Assembly: GCA_031414415.1 (NCBI GenBank)
Contig: JANNVK010000107.1
Location: 4,835-68,834 of the forward strand
Length of the DNA stretch: 64,000 nt
Direction of reading: 5' to 3'
Source: JANNVK01 sp031414415
Lineage (GTDB): Bacteria; Acidobacteriota; Blastocatellia; Pyrinomonadales; Pyrinomonadaceae
Numbering within the stretch: position 1 is the first letter of the stretch; every line of letters starts with the position of its first letter. A program made the position numbers and the translations under genes. This document shows positions 16,649 to 25,356 of the stretch, one piece after another. Under the pieces are notes generated by a model. It was not told the origin of the DNA, searched no databases, and saw nothing but the letters and a program-made list of their open reading frames with translations.

Positions 16649-18205
16649 ATGAAAATTTTATTATATAGTCCTGACAATGGAATTACACGCAATTTTATGC
16701 CACATTTGTGGATGTTTTTATTACAATCTCTCACACCAAAAGAGCATGAAGTTGTATTGATTGATGGAAATGCAAAAGCCATGACTGAGCAAGAAATTGT
16801 CCAATTTTGCAAAAAAGAAAATATTGAATTAGTTGGAATTGGAGCAATGACACGAATGATTAAACGTGCCTATGTTGTTGCATCCGCGTTAAGATCTGCC
16901 GGAATTAAGGTTGTAATGGGTGGTCCGCATGTCACCGAAGTTCCTGACGAACCATTAGGAAAAGACGGCGGACCACGTTACGCTGACGCAATTGCACTCG
17001 GTGAAGCAGATGAAACTTGGGGTTTGATTGTTGCCGATGCAGCTCGCGGGGAACTCAAAGAAGTTTATACGCCTGCACTTGATGCAAAGGGAAACGACGT
17101 TAAACCAACGCTTCAAGATTATCCATATATACCTTGGGAAACATTAGACTTAGATCAATTCAGTCTTGTTCCAAAATTCCTTCGTAGCACATTAGAAAAA
17201 ATGGGAACAGGTTGGGGAACTTTTCACGTTGTTCCGATTGAAACCGGTCGCGGTTGTCCTTATGGTTGCGAATTTTGCACAGTTACCGGATTTTTTGGCG
17301 ATTCAATTCGTTTTCGCACAAATGAAAGTGTAATTGAAGAACTTTTGAGACTAAAAAAACGTTCCCGAAGTGAAAAAGGTCAAATCGCTGTTTTCTTTAT
17401 TGACGATAATTTAGCAATAAATAAAAAGCGTCTGAAATTACTTTTACGCGATATGATTGCGGCTGATGCTAAACTTCCTTGGGTTGCCCAAATTTCTGCT
17501 AACCTATTGGGAGACGAAGAGTTAGTTGATTTAATCGCCGAATCTGGTGGAAAGTGGATTTTTATCGGAATGGAATCAATTGATCCGGCAAATATGGCAG
17601 ACGTTAACAAAAACTTCTCGAAACCCGAAAATTATAAGGCGGTTTTAGACGGTTTAGCCCGAAGAAATATTTACGCGATTACATCGTTTATTTTTGGAAT
17701 GGACAACGACACGGTTGGCGTTGCAAAACGAACAATTGACGAAATTGAAAGCTGGTCGCCAGGTTTGCCTGTTTTCGGACAGCTGACACCGTTTCCGGCA
17801 ACTCCACTTTATGACCGTCTGGAAAAAGCTGGAAGGCTTGACCGTCCGAAACATTGGCTTGAATTTGCACCATTTTTGATGGCACACAATCCTTTGAAAA
17901 TGACGATTGAAGATGCTAAAGTCGAAACTTTTCACGCTTGGGATAGAAGTTATAGTCCGGAGAGAAACGCGGAAGCTATTGATATGATTAAAGATGCACC
18001 GATTGAATATCGAATTGGACATCTTGTTGCTCGCCTTTTCTTTCGTGGAATTTATTTTCCGCAAATGCGTCGTAGAGATTGGATAAAGTTGCTTTTCCAA
18101 AATAGAAAACCAATTTTAAGTTTAACGAAAGAAGGTTTTGGAACGTGGTGGAAGTTTAGAAAACGCCAAAAAGCCGAGCGTATTGCTCAAACAAAAGTTG
18201 CTTAG
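16649..18205 (+). CDS. B12-binding-domain radical SAM protein
   Basis: A 518-residue protein. The N-terminal 150 residues form a cobalamin-binding-like Rossmann domain (VGIGAMTRMIKRAY, VVMGGPHVTEVPDE). The radical SAM core follows, with the CxxxCxxC cluster in RGCPYGCEFC, which binds a 4Fe-4S cluster and S-adenosylmethionine. The C-terminal part resembles DUF4070 of this subfamily. The substrate is unknown; relatives act on lipids, hopanoids, tetrapyrroles or cofactors. An upstream in-frame start exists at 16586, but the ATG at 16649 (MKILLYSPDNG) matches the family start. Confidence 0.87.
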   Translation: MKILLYSPDNGITRNFMPHLWMFLLQSLTPKEHEVVLIDGNAKAMTEQEIVQFCKKENIELVGIGAMTRMIKRAYVVASALRSAGIKVVMGGPHVTEVPDEPLGKDGGPRYADAIALGEADETWGLIVADAARGELKEVYTPALDAKGNDVKPTLQDYPYIPWETLDLDQFSLVPKFLRSTLEKMGTGWGTFHVVPIETGRGCPYGCEFCTVTGFFGDSIRFRTNESVIEELLRLKKRSRSEKGQIAVFFIDDNLAINKKRLKLLLRDMIAADAKLPWVAQISANLLGDEELVDLIAESGGKWIFIGMESIDPANMADVNKNFSKPENYKAVLDGLARRNIYAITSFIFGMDNDTVGVAKRTIDEIESWSPGLPVFGQLTPFPATPLYDRLEKAGRLDRPKHWLEFAPFLMAHNPLKMTIEDAKVETFHAWDRSYSPERNAEAIDMIKDAPIEYRIGHLVARLFFRGIYFPQMRRRDWIKLLFQNRKPILSLTKEGFGTWWKFRKRQKAERIAQTKVA

Positions 18206-18230
18206 TTTTGCTACATTTTTTTATACATTT

Positions 18231-18270
18231 AAACGCGGATAATTTATTTTTATTCGCGTTTTTTTTTTAT
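18231..18270 (+). terminator. Rho-independent terminator after the radical SAM gene
   Basis: An 11-bp stem (AACGCGGATAA with TTATTCGCGTT, one G-T pair) is followed by a run of T. It lies about 25 bases after the stop. Confidence 0.85.
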
Positions 18271-18350
18271 CTTCGTTTTGTCTAAAAATTTACTATTTAA
18301 ATTTTTAATGTTATAAAAGTAATACAAATTTTCTTTTAAGGATCTGATTT

Positions 18351-19421
18351 ATGAAAATAACAATTTTCTTGGCATTATTGATTTCTGGGTTTTGGGTTAA
18401 CGCTATGGCACAAGAAACAACTATCGGTGGAGTATATGAAGTTGGCATAGGAACTAAAGATGCCGAATCTCTTGTAAAATATTGGGAACGCTTTGGTTAT
18501 AAAGTTGGGCAACGCGGAGATTTATCTGAAAAAGAAGCTGAAAAACTTTATGGTGTTAAATCAAAACTTAAATCAATTCGCTTGTTTCATCAAGATTCAG
18601 ATCACGGATTAATTCGTATAATGCAATGGGATAAGCCGACAAATGAAGGTTTGCAGATGTCGCGAATGAATGTTCTCGGCAATCGTTGGGGAGCAATGTT
18701 GACAGCAGATGTCTATAATATTCAAAACCACGCTGAGGAAGCGATTGACCAAAAAAATAGTGTTTTTATGGTCGAACCGCAAAGAGCTGAAATATACAAA
18801 CTCGAAAAACGTCCTCAACCATTTCTTGAAAATTACGCAACAGTTCGCGAAATGTGTTTAATCCAACCACTTACACGCCAAATTTTATTTCAAAGATTCG
18901 GCTATTCGCTTCCACTTTACGGAAAAATTAACCAAGAATCATTTTTCAAATCAAGCCAGATAACACACGTTGGGATGGTGATTTATCGCAATCAGGAAAA
19001 TATAGATTTTTACGGGAAGGTTCTTGGTTTGCTTAAAGTTAAAGAAAATGAAAACTTTGATTCTGACTACAAAAATCCATCTTCTAAAGCTGTTTTTAGT
19101 CTTGAAGAAAATCAAAAATATGGAGCAACTGATTTTGATGATCCGCGTAGTTCAAAAAATCCGGCTGAGGCTCGTTCAGGTCGTTTGAAGATAATTTGGT
19201 TTTCACCTGAATCGAAACTTGTTAATAAATTTGATTTTTCGAAGCCTGGAAGTCTTGGCTATTCGCTTTATACGCTGAGAGTTAAAGGTATTGAATCTTA
19301 TCGAAAAAAAGTTAAAACTAGCAAATCAAAAAATCTAAGTGAAATAAAGAAGAACGAATTTGGTGAAAAAAGTTTCTCGTTTATCGCCCCAGATGGTTAC
19401 TTTTGGACAATTGTAGAGTAA
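18351..19421 (+). CDS. Secreted VOC/glyoxalase-fold protein
   Basis: A 356-residue exported protein (signal peptide about 20 residues, ending MAQE) with two vicinal-oxygen-chelate modules. The first begins GGVYEVGIGTKDAESLVKYWE; the second begins ITHVGMVIYRNQENIDFYGKVLGL. It ends FIAPDGYFWTIVE, as in glyoxalase/extradiol-dioxygenase-like proteins. Metal ligands cannot be assigned with confidence (one His, in THVGM). Reaction unknown. It precedes the cyanophycinase by 13 bases. Confidence 0.72.
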   Translation: MKITIFLALLISGFWVNAMAQETTIGGVYEVGIGTKDAESLVKYWERFGYKVGQRGDLSEKEAEKLYGVKSKLKSIRLFHQDSDHGLIRIMQWDKPTNEGLQMSRMNVLGNRWGAMLTADVYNIQNHAEEAIDQKNSVFMVEPQRAEIYKLEKRPQPFLENYATVREMCLIQPLTRQILFQRFGYSLPLYGKINQESFFKSSQITHVGMVIYRNQENIDFYGKVLGLLKVKENENFDSDYKNPSSKAVFSLEENQKYGATDFDDPRSSKNPAEARSGRLKIIWFSPESKLVNKFDFSKPGSLGYSLYTLRVKGIESYRKKVKTSKSKNLSEIKKNEFGEKSFSFIAPDGYFWTIVE

Positions 19422-19434
19422 AATTTCGAATCTA

Positions 19435-20223
19435 ATGTTTAGAAAAATTTTTGTTCAGTTTGTATTTATTTTTGCATTATCTATTTTTGTATTCTCGCAA
19501 CAACGACTCATTATGGTTGGCGGCGGTGACCGAACTCCTGATATTTTAGCAAAAATTATTACTCTTAGCGGCAATGAAAAAGGAAAACTTCTTGTTATCA
19601 CTTGGGCAAGTGGCGTTCCGCAAGAAAGTTTTGATGCTTTTAAGGAAGATATAGAAAAAGTTTCAAAAATTACATTGATTAAATCTCCATTTCGTCCACT
19701 TGATGAGCAAGGCAAAATCCAATTTTTACAACAACTTAAAGATGCAACAGGTATTTTTTTTACTGGCGGTGACCAAACTCGCGTGATGGAAGTTTTGAAA
19801 GATAAGTTGATTCTCAAAGTGTTAATTGATAAATATAATTCAGGAACGCTTTTTTCTGGGTCAAGTGCTGGAACTGCGATAATGTCGGAAAAAATGATTA
19901 CCGGCGAAGGCGATTTTAAAGTGATTGATGGAGATAAAGTTGAAGTTAACCCCGGACTTGGTTTATTGACTGAAGCAATAGTTGACCAACATTTTATTGT
20001 TCGCCAACGTCAAAATCGCTTGATGGGTTTAATCTGGAAATATCCCAATTTACTCGGAATTGGCATCGATGAAGACACGGCATTGTTTGTGAAAGATAAT
20101 CGTTACAGTGAAGTTTTAGGCTCGAGTAAAGTGATGTTTTTTGATGCAAAAAAAGAACCGATGAAAGTTATGTTGCTCAAATCCGGCGACAAATTTGATT
20201 TAAAAAAACGGAAGAAAATATGA
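19435..20223 (+). CDS. Cyanophycinase-family peptidase (S51)
   Basis: A 262-residue protein with a signal peptide (to about residue 22). The family features are the N-terminal MVGGGDRTPDI loop, FFTGGDQTRVMEVL, the nucleophile elbow GSSAGTAIM (Ser within S-S-A-G) and IVDQHFIVRQRQNRL. Cyanophycinases cleave beta-linked aspartyl-arginine dipeptides from cyanophycin. An exported form could use external cyanophycin or other isoaspartyl peptides. It overlaps the next gene by 4 bases. Confidence 0.88.
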   Translation: MFRKIFVQFVFIFALSIFVFSQQRLIMVGGGDRTPDILAKIITLSGNEKGKLLVITWASGVPQESFDAFKEDIEKVSKITLIKSPFRPLDEQGKIQFLQQLKDATGIFFTGGDQTRVMEVLKDKLILKVLIDKYNSGTLFSGSSAGTAIMSEKMITGEGDFKVIDGDKVEVNPGLGLLTEAIVDQHFIVRQRQNRLMGLIWKYPNLLGIGIDEDTALFVKDNRYSEVLGSSKVMFFDAKKEPMKVMLLKSGDKFDLKKRKKI

Positions 20224-20990
20224 AAGATAAAGTTGCAATAATAACGGGAAGCACGGCAGGAATTGGACTCGCGATTGCGAAAAGTCTTGCAAAACATGGT
20301 GCGAGCGTTGTCATAAATGGAAGAACGCTTGATAAATTAAAACAAGCCGAAAGAGAAATTGAAGAGCTTGGCGGTAAGGTTTTATCAGTTCAGGCAGATG
20401 CTTCTGATGAAGAAAGTATTAAACGAATCGTCAAAGAAACTCTCGAGTATTTTGGAAAAATAGATATTCTGGTCAACAACGCGGCGACAACCGGAGTTGG
20501 TGTTTCGGTCGCAGAAATGTCTGTCGAAACTTGGGACGAAGTGTTGAATGTTAATCTTCGTGGCGTGTTTTTATGTTGCAAATCGGTAATTCCGTATCTC
20601 GCTGAAGGCAGCAGAATCGTTAATATTGGCGGACTTTCGAGTAAAAATCCATTGCCATTTGGTGTTGCAGATGCTTGCTCGAAAGCTGGAATTCTCGCAT
20701 TAACTAGATGTTTAGCTGCCGAACTCGGAACAAAAAATATTACTGTAAATGCAGTAATTCCTGGTTTACAACCGGAAACCGAAACTGGTCAAGAATTTAT
20801 TTCGAAGCTCGCAAAAGTTTTTCACACAGACGAGCAAACAGTTATAAACGGCACAATCCAAAAAACACTTTTGAAACGCACCGAAACCGCCGAAGAAGTC
20901 GCCGAAACAGTTGCGTTTTTGTGTAGCGAAAATGCAAGTGCAATTACTGGTCAAAATTTGAATGTGAATTGTGGATTAGCTACTTACTAG
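20220..20990 (+). CDS. SDR-family protein lacking the catalytic Tyr
   Basis: A 256-residue classical short-chain dehydrogenase fold with an intact NAD(P)-binding loop (TGSTAGIG), NNAA and the C-terminal ITGQNLNVNCG. The active site is altered. The Y-x-x-x-K motif reads D-A-C-S-K (Asp151, Lys155), and the residue 13 before it, normally Ser, is Gly138, although Ser140 and Ser141 lie close. It may be inactive or do unusual chemistry. The ATG overlaps the cyanophycinase stop (ATGA), so it is coupled to it. The stop overlaps that of the convergent DAHP synthase. Confidence 0.85.
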   Translation: MKDKVAIITGSTAGIGLAIAKSLAKHGASVVINGRTLDKLKQAEREIEELGGKVLSVQADASDEESIKRIVKETLEYFGKIDILVNNAATTGVGVSVAEMSVETWDEVLNVNLRGVFLCCKSVIPYLAEGSRIVNIGGLSSKNPLPFGVADACSKAGILALTRCLAAELGTKNITVNAVIPGLQPETETGQEFISKLAKVFHTDEQTVINGTIQKTLLKRTETAEEVAETVAFLCSENASAITGQNLNVNCGLATY

Positions 20991-22009
20991 GCAAAAACTT
21001 CCGCAGGCGACATCACAGCATGAATTGCTTTAATCTGTTTTACCATTTCTAAATATTGTTCTGGCAAAAGTGCTTGCGAACCATCAGACCACGCGAGTTC
21101 AGGTTTTGGATGAATTTCGACCAAAATTCCGTCCGCTCCGACGGCGACTCCGGCTCTCGCAAGTGCAGTAACCATATAGGTTTTGCCAGCTGCATGCGAT
21201 GGATCAATGATAATTGGAAGATGTGAAAGTTTGCGAACTGCGGGAACAATCGCGACATCCAAAGTGTTCCTCGCGTGATCGGAAAATGTACGAACACCAC
21301 GTTCGCATAAGATCACATTATAATTTCCTTCAGACATTATATACTCTGCGGCAAGCAAAAATTCTTCGAGAGTTGCACTCATTCCACGTTTCAATAAAAC
21401 AGGAAGTGGCGAGCGTCCAACTCTTTTTAACAACGAATAATTCTGCATATTCCGCGTTCCGAGTTGGATAACATCAGCGTATTTTTCGACTAAATCTACG
21501 CCGCGTTCGTCCATCGCTTCGGTGACAATTTTGAGGTCAAATCTGTCTCGAACTTCAGCTAAAATTTTCAATGCCGGTTCGCCCATTCCTTGAAAAGCAT
21601 AAGGCGAAGTTCGCGGTTTAAATGCTCCGCCACGAAAAAATTTTGAACCGCTGGCTTTAACAACTTCTGCGACTGTAAACGCCTGTTCGTGTGATTCTAC
21701 TGAGCAAACACCGGAAATTATTGTCAATTCATCACCACCAATCTCAGCCTCACCAATTTTGATGATGCTTTTTTCGGGACGAATGTCGTTTGAAACTAAT
21801 TTATAAGGTTTTGTGACGCGAATTGCTTCGGCAACGCCTGATAGATTTTCAAAATGTGCGGTGTCAACTGCACCTTGGTTTCCCGTGATTCCAATCGCCG
21901 TTCGCGATGCTCCGGGCATTGTATGTGGTTTAAAACCAAGACTTTCGATAACTTCTAGAACGTTCTCAACATCATATTGAGTCGCGTCAGACTTCATTAC
22001 AATTAACAT
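20987..22009 (-). CDS. aroF: 3-deoxy-7-phosphoheptulonate synthase (DAHP synthase), AroF/AroA-beta type
   Basis: Condenses phosphoenolpyruvate and erythrose-4-phosphate, the first step of the shikimate pathway. The 340-residue protein has an N-terminal ferredoxin-like domain (residues 1-70, MLIVMKSDATQYDVENVL), then the class I-beta TIM barrel. Visible motifs are GVCSVESHEQ, FRGGAFKPRTSPYAFQG, a QLGTRNMQN loop, ILCERGVRTF and IIDPSHAAG. Length and motifs are standard, and the N-terminal domain is the usual site of feedback control. It is a single gene with no neighbouring aro genes. Confidence 0.95.
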   Translation of the reverse strand: MLIVMKSDATQYDVENVLEVIESLGFKPHTMPGASRTAIGITGNQGAVDTAHFENLSGVAEAIRVTKPYKLVSNDIRPEKSIIKIGEAEIGGDELTIISGVCSVESHEQAFTVAEVVKASGSKFFRGGAFKPRTSPYAFQGMGEPALKILAEVRDRFDLKIVTEAMDERGVDLVEKYADVIQLGTRNMQNYSLLKRVGRSPLPVLLKRGMSATLEEFLLAAEYIMSEGNYNVILCERGVRTFSDHARNTLDVAIVPAVRKLSHLPIIIDPSHAAGKTYMVTALARAGVAVGADGILVEIHPKPELAWSDGSQALLPEQYLEMVKQIKAIHAVMSPAEVFA

Positions 22010-22032
22010 AAATAAATAAAAAACTTCTTAAT

Positions 22033-22554
22033 TTAAACTTCATTTGCAAGCGATTTTGTCTTGCCCCAACCAAAAACTAAACTCGAAACCGGAAAAAGCC
22101 AATGATTTGAAACCATTTCACGAAGAATTTGCTCGTGAAGAATTTCCGTCTCTTTCATAGCAAAAAAACACGGCATAAATTCTTTTAAGCCAATGATTTT
22201 CGCTAACTCGAACGCTTCCTGATATTCTTCTACGTTGTTTCTTTCCAATATTCCGGCGAAAAATAAGGCGAAAAATCTGCGACAAAAATAACATCCGAAA
22301 GAAATAACAGTTCCAATAGTGAGAAATACAAATTCACGTAAAACTCGAGGTTTTGCTTGGAGTTTGACCAGAATTTCTCGAAGTTCATCACGATGCCGCC
22401 ATTCGTCAATTTCAATCTGCTTTATTGTTGCAATTTCCTCAGCATTTTTCAAAATACGCCAATTTCTGCTATATGCAATCGCCGCTGCACGTTCGCCTGC
22501 GTGAGCATTTTGCAAGAGGTGAATTAATTTTTTTCGTGCGATTTCACTTTCCAT
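22033..22554 (-). CDS. Coq7-like ferritin-fold diiron protein
   Basis: A 173-residue ferritin-like protein. Iron-ligand patterns are HAGERAAAIAYSRNW (Glu), EIDEWRHRDEL (E-x-x-x-x-H with E-x-x-H spacing), then a second pair in the C-terminal half with KETEILHEQIL. This arrangement is that of demethoxyubiquinone hydroxylase (Coq7) and related membrane-attached diiron proteins. A hydrophobic pair of helices lies at about residues 75-100. It may hydroxylate a quinone ring or bind iron; the substrate is not certain. It lies between aroF and argS on the same strand with short gaps. Confidence 0.7.
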   Translation of the reverse strand: MESEIARKKLIHLLQNAHAGERAAAIAYSRNWRILKNAEEIATIKQIEIDEWRHRDELREILVKLQAKPRVLREFVFLTIGTVISFGCYFCRRFFALFFAGILERNNVEEYQEAFELAKIIGLKEFMPCFFAMKETEILHEQILREMVSNHWLFPVSSLVFGWGKTKSLANEV

Positions 22555-22560
22555 TTTGGG

Positions 22561-24546
22561 CTACATTCTTTCCGGAACCTCAATTCCTAAGGTGTTCAAC
22601 GCTTTAGTTAACTGAATTCGAGTAATATCCGCAACCTTGATTAAGATTGCTTTTTTAACCAAATTCTCTTCCGCCAAAATCTTATGATTGTGGTAGAAAA
22701 GATTAAATGCTTTTGCCAGCGTAAACGTATATTTTGCCAGAATTGCTGGTTCGTTATTCGTTGCTGCGTTGGCGATAACTTCTTCTAAACGAGCATTTAG
22801 TGTAACAAGAGACCAAATTTCATCTTCATTATTCAAAATTTCAGCTGATTCAATGGAATCTGAAATCTGGTATTTGGAATCTGAATTATCACCGAGTTTT
22901 CGGAAAATCGAATTCGCACGAACTGCCGAGTATTGACAAAAGCAACCTGTTTCGCCTTCAAATGAGAGTGCTTCATTAAAATCAAAAACGATAATTGTGT
23001 TTCGCGTAAATTTTAAAAGAAAATAACGCAACGCACCGACAGCGATAATATGTGCAGTTTTTAGTTTTTCTTCACTCGACAAATCTGCGTGACGTTTTTC
23101 AACTTCGACCAAAGCCTTTGCTTCTAAACGGTTTAGCAAATCATCCGCTTTCACTCCTAAGCCTTTTCGTCCGCTCATTTCAACAAATGATTTCTGTTTA
23201 TCTTCATCGCTCAACTTGAATCCAAGTTCTTCAGCCGCTGAAGTAGAAAGTGCGACCATTTCATAGCTTAAATGAATACTCGCTTCTTCGCCAAGTTGTG
23301 GTGCAATTGCCGCAACTCCTTTTCTGACAATCTCTTGCGGATATGATTGACGTGAATCGATCACATTGTAAACCTTATTTGCACCGCCAAATTTTGGTGG
23401 TTGTGTTTTTAAACTTAAAGGTAAATTTACAGGTTTATCGCACGTTACCCAAACTTTGTAACCTTCATAATCGAAAGGTTTGTAAAAGAAATCGAGATCG
23501 AGTTGACCGAGCTTCCACATTTGATATGCAATATCTTTGCCTGTGTAAGTCACAATTCCGTTTGATTTTACAAGAATTTTATCTGCATCGTGATCTTCAT
23601 TTCCCGAATGCGAATCGAACGGCATTACCCAACAACCCGCGTTTTTTCCGACACTTTCCAGACGAACAACACCGAGTTGTTTCATTTTTTCGAAAGCCGT
23701 TGCCCAAAATTGCAGACGCAAAATTTCGGATTCTCTCGGAAGTAAATCGTAGCGAATTCCGAAGCGTTCCATTGTGTGCAAAATACATTCAACGTTTCGC
23801 ATCGCCACATATTCAGCGATTTCGGCAACTTCACCTTCACCTAACTCCAATGTGTGCAACGTTTCCGCACGCTTCTCCTTCAAACTTTCATCTTTTAAAT
23901 ATTCTTGCCCAACTCTCGCATACAAGTCCCAGCAATAAAAATCAAAAGAAATTGTGAGATTCTGATCTAGCTTCTTAATATCTTCGAGATTCATTTTTTC
24001 GAGATAAATAAAGCCGACGACGACATCCGCAACCTGAACGCCAGTATTATCAATGTAATTTTGAACCTCAACTCGCTCTCCATTCGCCCGCAAAATTCGC
24101 ACAAAAGTATCGCCCAAAACCGAATTTCTGACGTGTCCGATGTGTGCGGCTTTGTTTGGATTTACGGAAGTGTGTTCGATGCAAGATTTTACGGAATTTT
24201 CATCAGCAACCTTTTCGGTCGGCACAAATTCCGACAAGAATTTAGCTCGATTATAAAAAACATTCAAGTAACCTGCACCCGCAACTTCAACTCTCTCAAC
24301 ATTTACATTAGTCAACAAAGCTGCTTTTAGTTGTTCGGCAATCTCACGTGGATTTCGTTTTTCACCTGTTTGTTGTTTGATTGCTTTTGCTAATTCGAAG
24401 GCGACTGGGAAAGCGAGATCACCAAGTTCAGTCTTTGGTGGAACTTCTGCGGCTGGTTTTTCGAGCGTCACATCGAAAACAGTTTTTGCTGTTTCGATTA
24501 CTTTCTCACGAAGTTCGTTTTGAAGTTGTAAAATGTTCATATCCAA
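22561..24546 (-). CDS. argS: Arginyl-tRNA synthetase
   Basis: Class I aminoacyl-tRNA synthetase, 661 residues. An N-terminal Add-1 domain (residues 1-115) is followed by the catalytic core with a HIGH element (KAAHIGHVRNS) and a KMSKS counterpart reading EMSGRKGLGV. The C-terminal anticodon-binding helical domain contains FCQYSAVRANSI. Residues 553-565, between helices of the anticodon domain, are encoded by a 7-bp word array (SDSKYQISDS), so a species-specific insertion sits in this essential enzyme. Ends with VPERM, the normal C-terminus for the family. Confidence 0.96.
   Translation of the reverse strand: MDMNILQLQNELREKVIETAKTVFDVTLEKPAAEVPPKTELGDLAFPVAFELAKAIKQQTGEKRNPREIAEQLKAALLTNVNVERVEVAGAGYLNVFYNRAKFLSEFVPTEKVADENSVKSCIEHTSVNPNKAAHIGHVRNSVLGDTFVRILRANGERVEVQNYIDNTGVQVADVVVGFIYLEKMNLEDIKKLDQNLTISFDFYCWDLYARVGQEYLKDESLKEKRAETLHTLELGEGEVAEIAEYVAMRNVECILHTMERFGIRYDLLPRESEILRLQFWATAFEKMKQLGVVRLESVGKNAGCWVMPFDSHSGNEDHDADKILVKSNGIVTYTGKDIAYQMWKLGQLDLDFFYKPFDYEGYKVWVTCDKPVNLPLSLKTQPPKFGGANKVYNVIDSRQSYPQEIVRKGVAAIAPQLGEEASIHLSYEMVALSTSAAEELGFKLSDEDKQKSFVEMSGRKGLGVKADDLLNRLEAKALVEVEKRHADLSSEEKLKTAHIIAVGALRYFLLKFTRNTIIVFDFNEALSFEGETGCFCQYSAVRANSIFRKLGDNSDSKYQISDSIESAEILNNEDEIWSLVTLNARLEEVIANAATNNEPAILAKYTFTLAKAFNLFYHNHKILAEENLVKKAILIKVADITRIQLTKALNTLGIEVPERM
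22854..22888. repeat. 7-bp word array inside argS
   Basis: Five heptamers of type TGRNATC (TGGAATC occurs at 22854 and 22875, TGAAATC between them) are read in frame as an insertion at residues 553-565 of arginyl-tRNA synthetase. Confidence 0.7.
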
Positions 24547-24622
24547 AACTTTAGTATAGCGAATTAGATTGAAAAGTGGAAAACCTTTTGACCAAAGTTG
24601 TTTTCAAACCTAAACTTAATTG

Positions 24623-25348
24623 ATGCGTATTTCTGAAAAACTTCGCGATATTTTTAAAAAATCAACAAAAGTGTGCGTTTTAACCGGAGCCGGAATTTCG
24701 GCAGAATCTGGCGTTCCGACATTTCGCGGAGAGGGAAGTTTAGGCGTTTGGAAAGGAATGCCTTTCGAAGAAATTTCGTCCGCACGGATGGTGAAAGAAG
24801 ATTTGGACGCGGTTTGGGAATGGTTTGATTATCGACGCGAAATACTTAAAAGTTGCGAGCCAAATGAAGGTCATCATTCGCTTTCGCGTTGGGAAAATCG
24901 GTTTGCTGAGTTTTTAATTGTTACGCAAAACATTGACGGATTGCATAAAATTGCTGGTTCACAGAGAATAATTGAACTCCACGGAAATATAAATCGGTCG
25001 CGTTGCACAAAATGTAATCTGAAGTATGAAATGGAAGTTGACGAAATTCCGCACGAACCGAAAATCTGTGATTTATGCGATTCGCCTGTTCGTCCTGATG
25101 TAGTTTTATTCGGCGAAATGCTGCCCGAAGGCTATTTCGAATTTGCAACAGAGTTTGCAAGTAATTGTGAATTGTTTTTTTCAATCGGAACATCTGCAAT
25201 GGTGCAGCCAGCCGCGAGTTTAACGGAAATCGCAAAGAGAAATGGTGCATATTGTGTTGAAATAAATCCTGAAGAAACTCCTGCAAGTTTAATATTTGAC
25301 GAATGTTTACGCGGAAATTCGGGCGTTATTTTACCGTTATTAGCTTAA
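24623..25348 (+). CDS. cobB: NAD-dependent protein deacylase (sirtuin)
   Basis: A 241-residue Sir2 protein that removes acyl groups from lysines using NAD. All motifs are intact: GAGISAESGVPTFRG (NAD loop), QNIDGLH, the catalytic His in IELHGN, and a zinc site of two Cys pairs (CTKC, then CDLC 20-odd residues later). VLFGEMLP follows. The Arg/Tyr pair of the desuccinylase subtype appears as WFDYRREIL. A TTG lies 3 bases upstream, but the ATG at 24623 is the more likely start. It is followed closely by larC. Confidence 0.94.
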   Translation: MRISEKLRDIFKKSTKVCVLTGAGISAESGVPTFRGEGSLGVWKGMPFEEISSARMVKEDLDAVWEWFDYRREILKSCEPNEGHHSLSRWENRFAEFLIVTQNIDGLHKIAGSQRIIELHGNINRSRCTKCNLKYEMEVDEIPHEPKICDLCDSPVRPDVVLFGEMLPEGYFEFATEFASNCELFFSIGTSAMVQPAASLTEIAKRNGAYCVEINPEETPASLIFDECLRGNSGVILPLLA

Positions 25349-25356
25349 AATTATTT

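Noticed and set aside
23343..23957. 204-codon plus-strand open frame opposite argS
   Set aside because: It lies wholly inside argS, has no ribosome site and shows an antisense-type composition.
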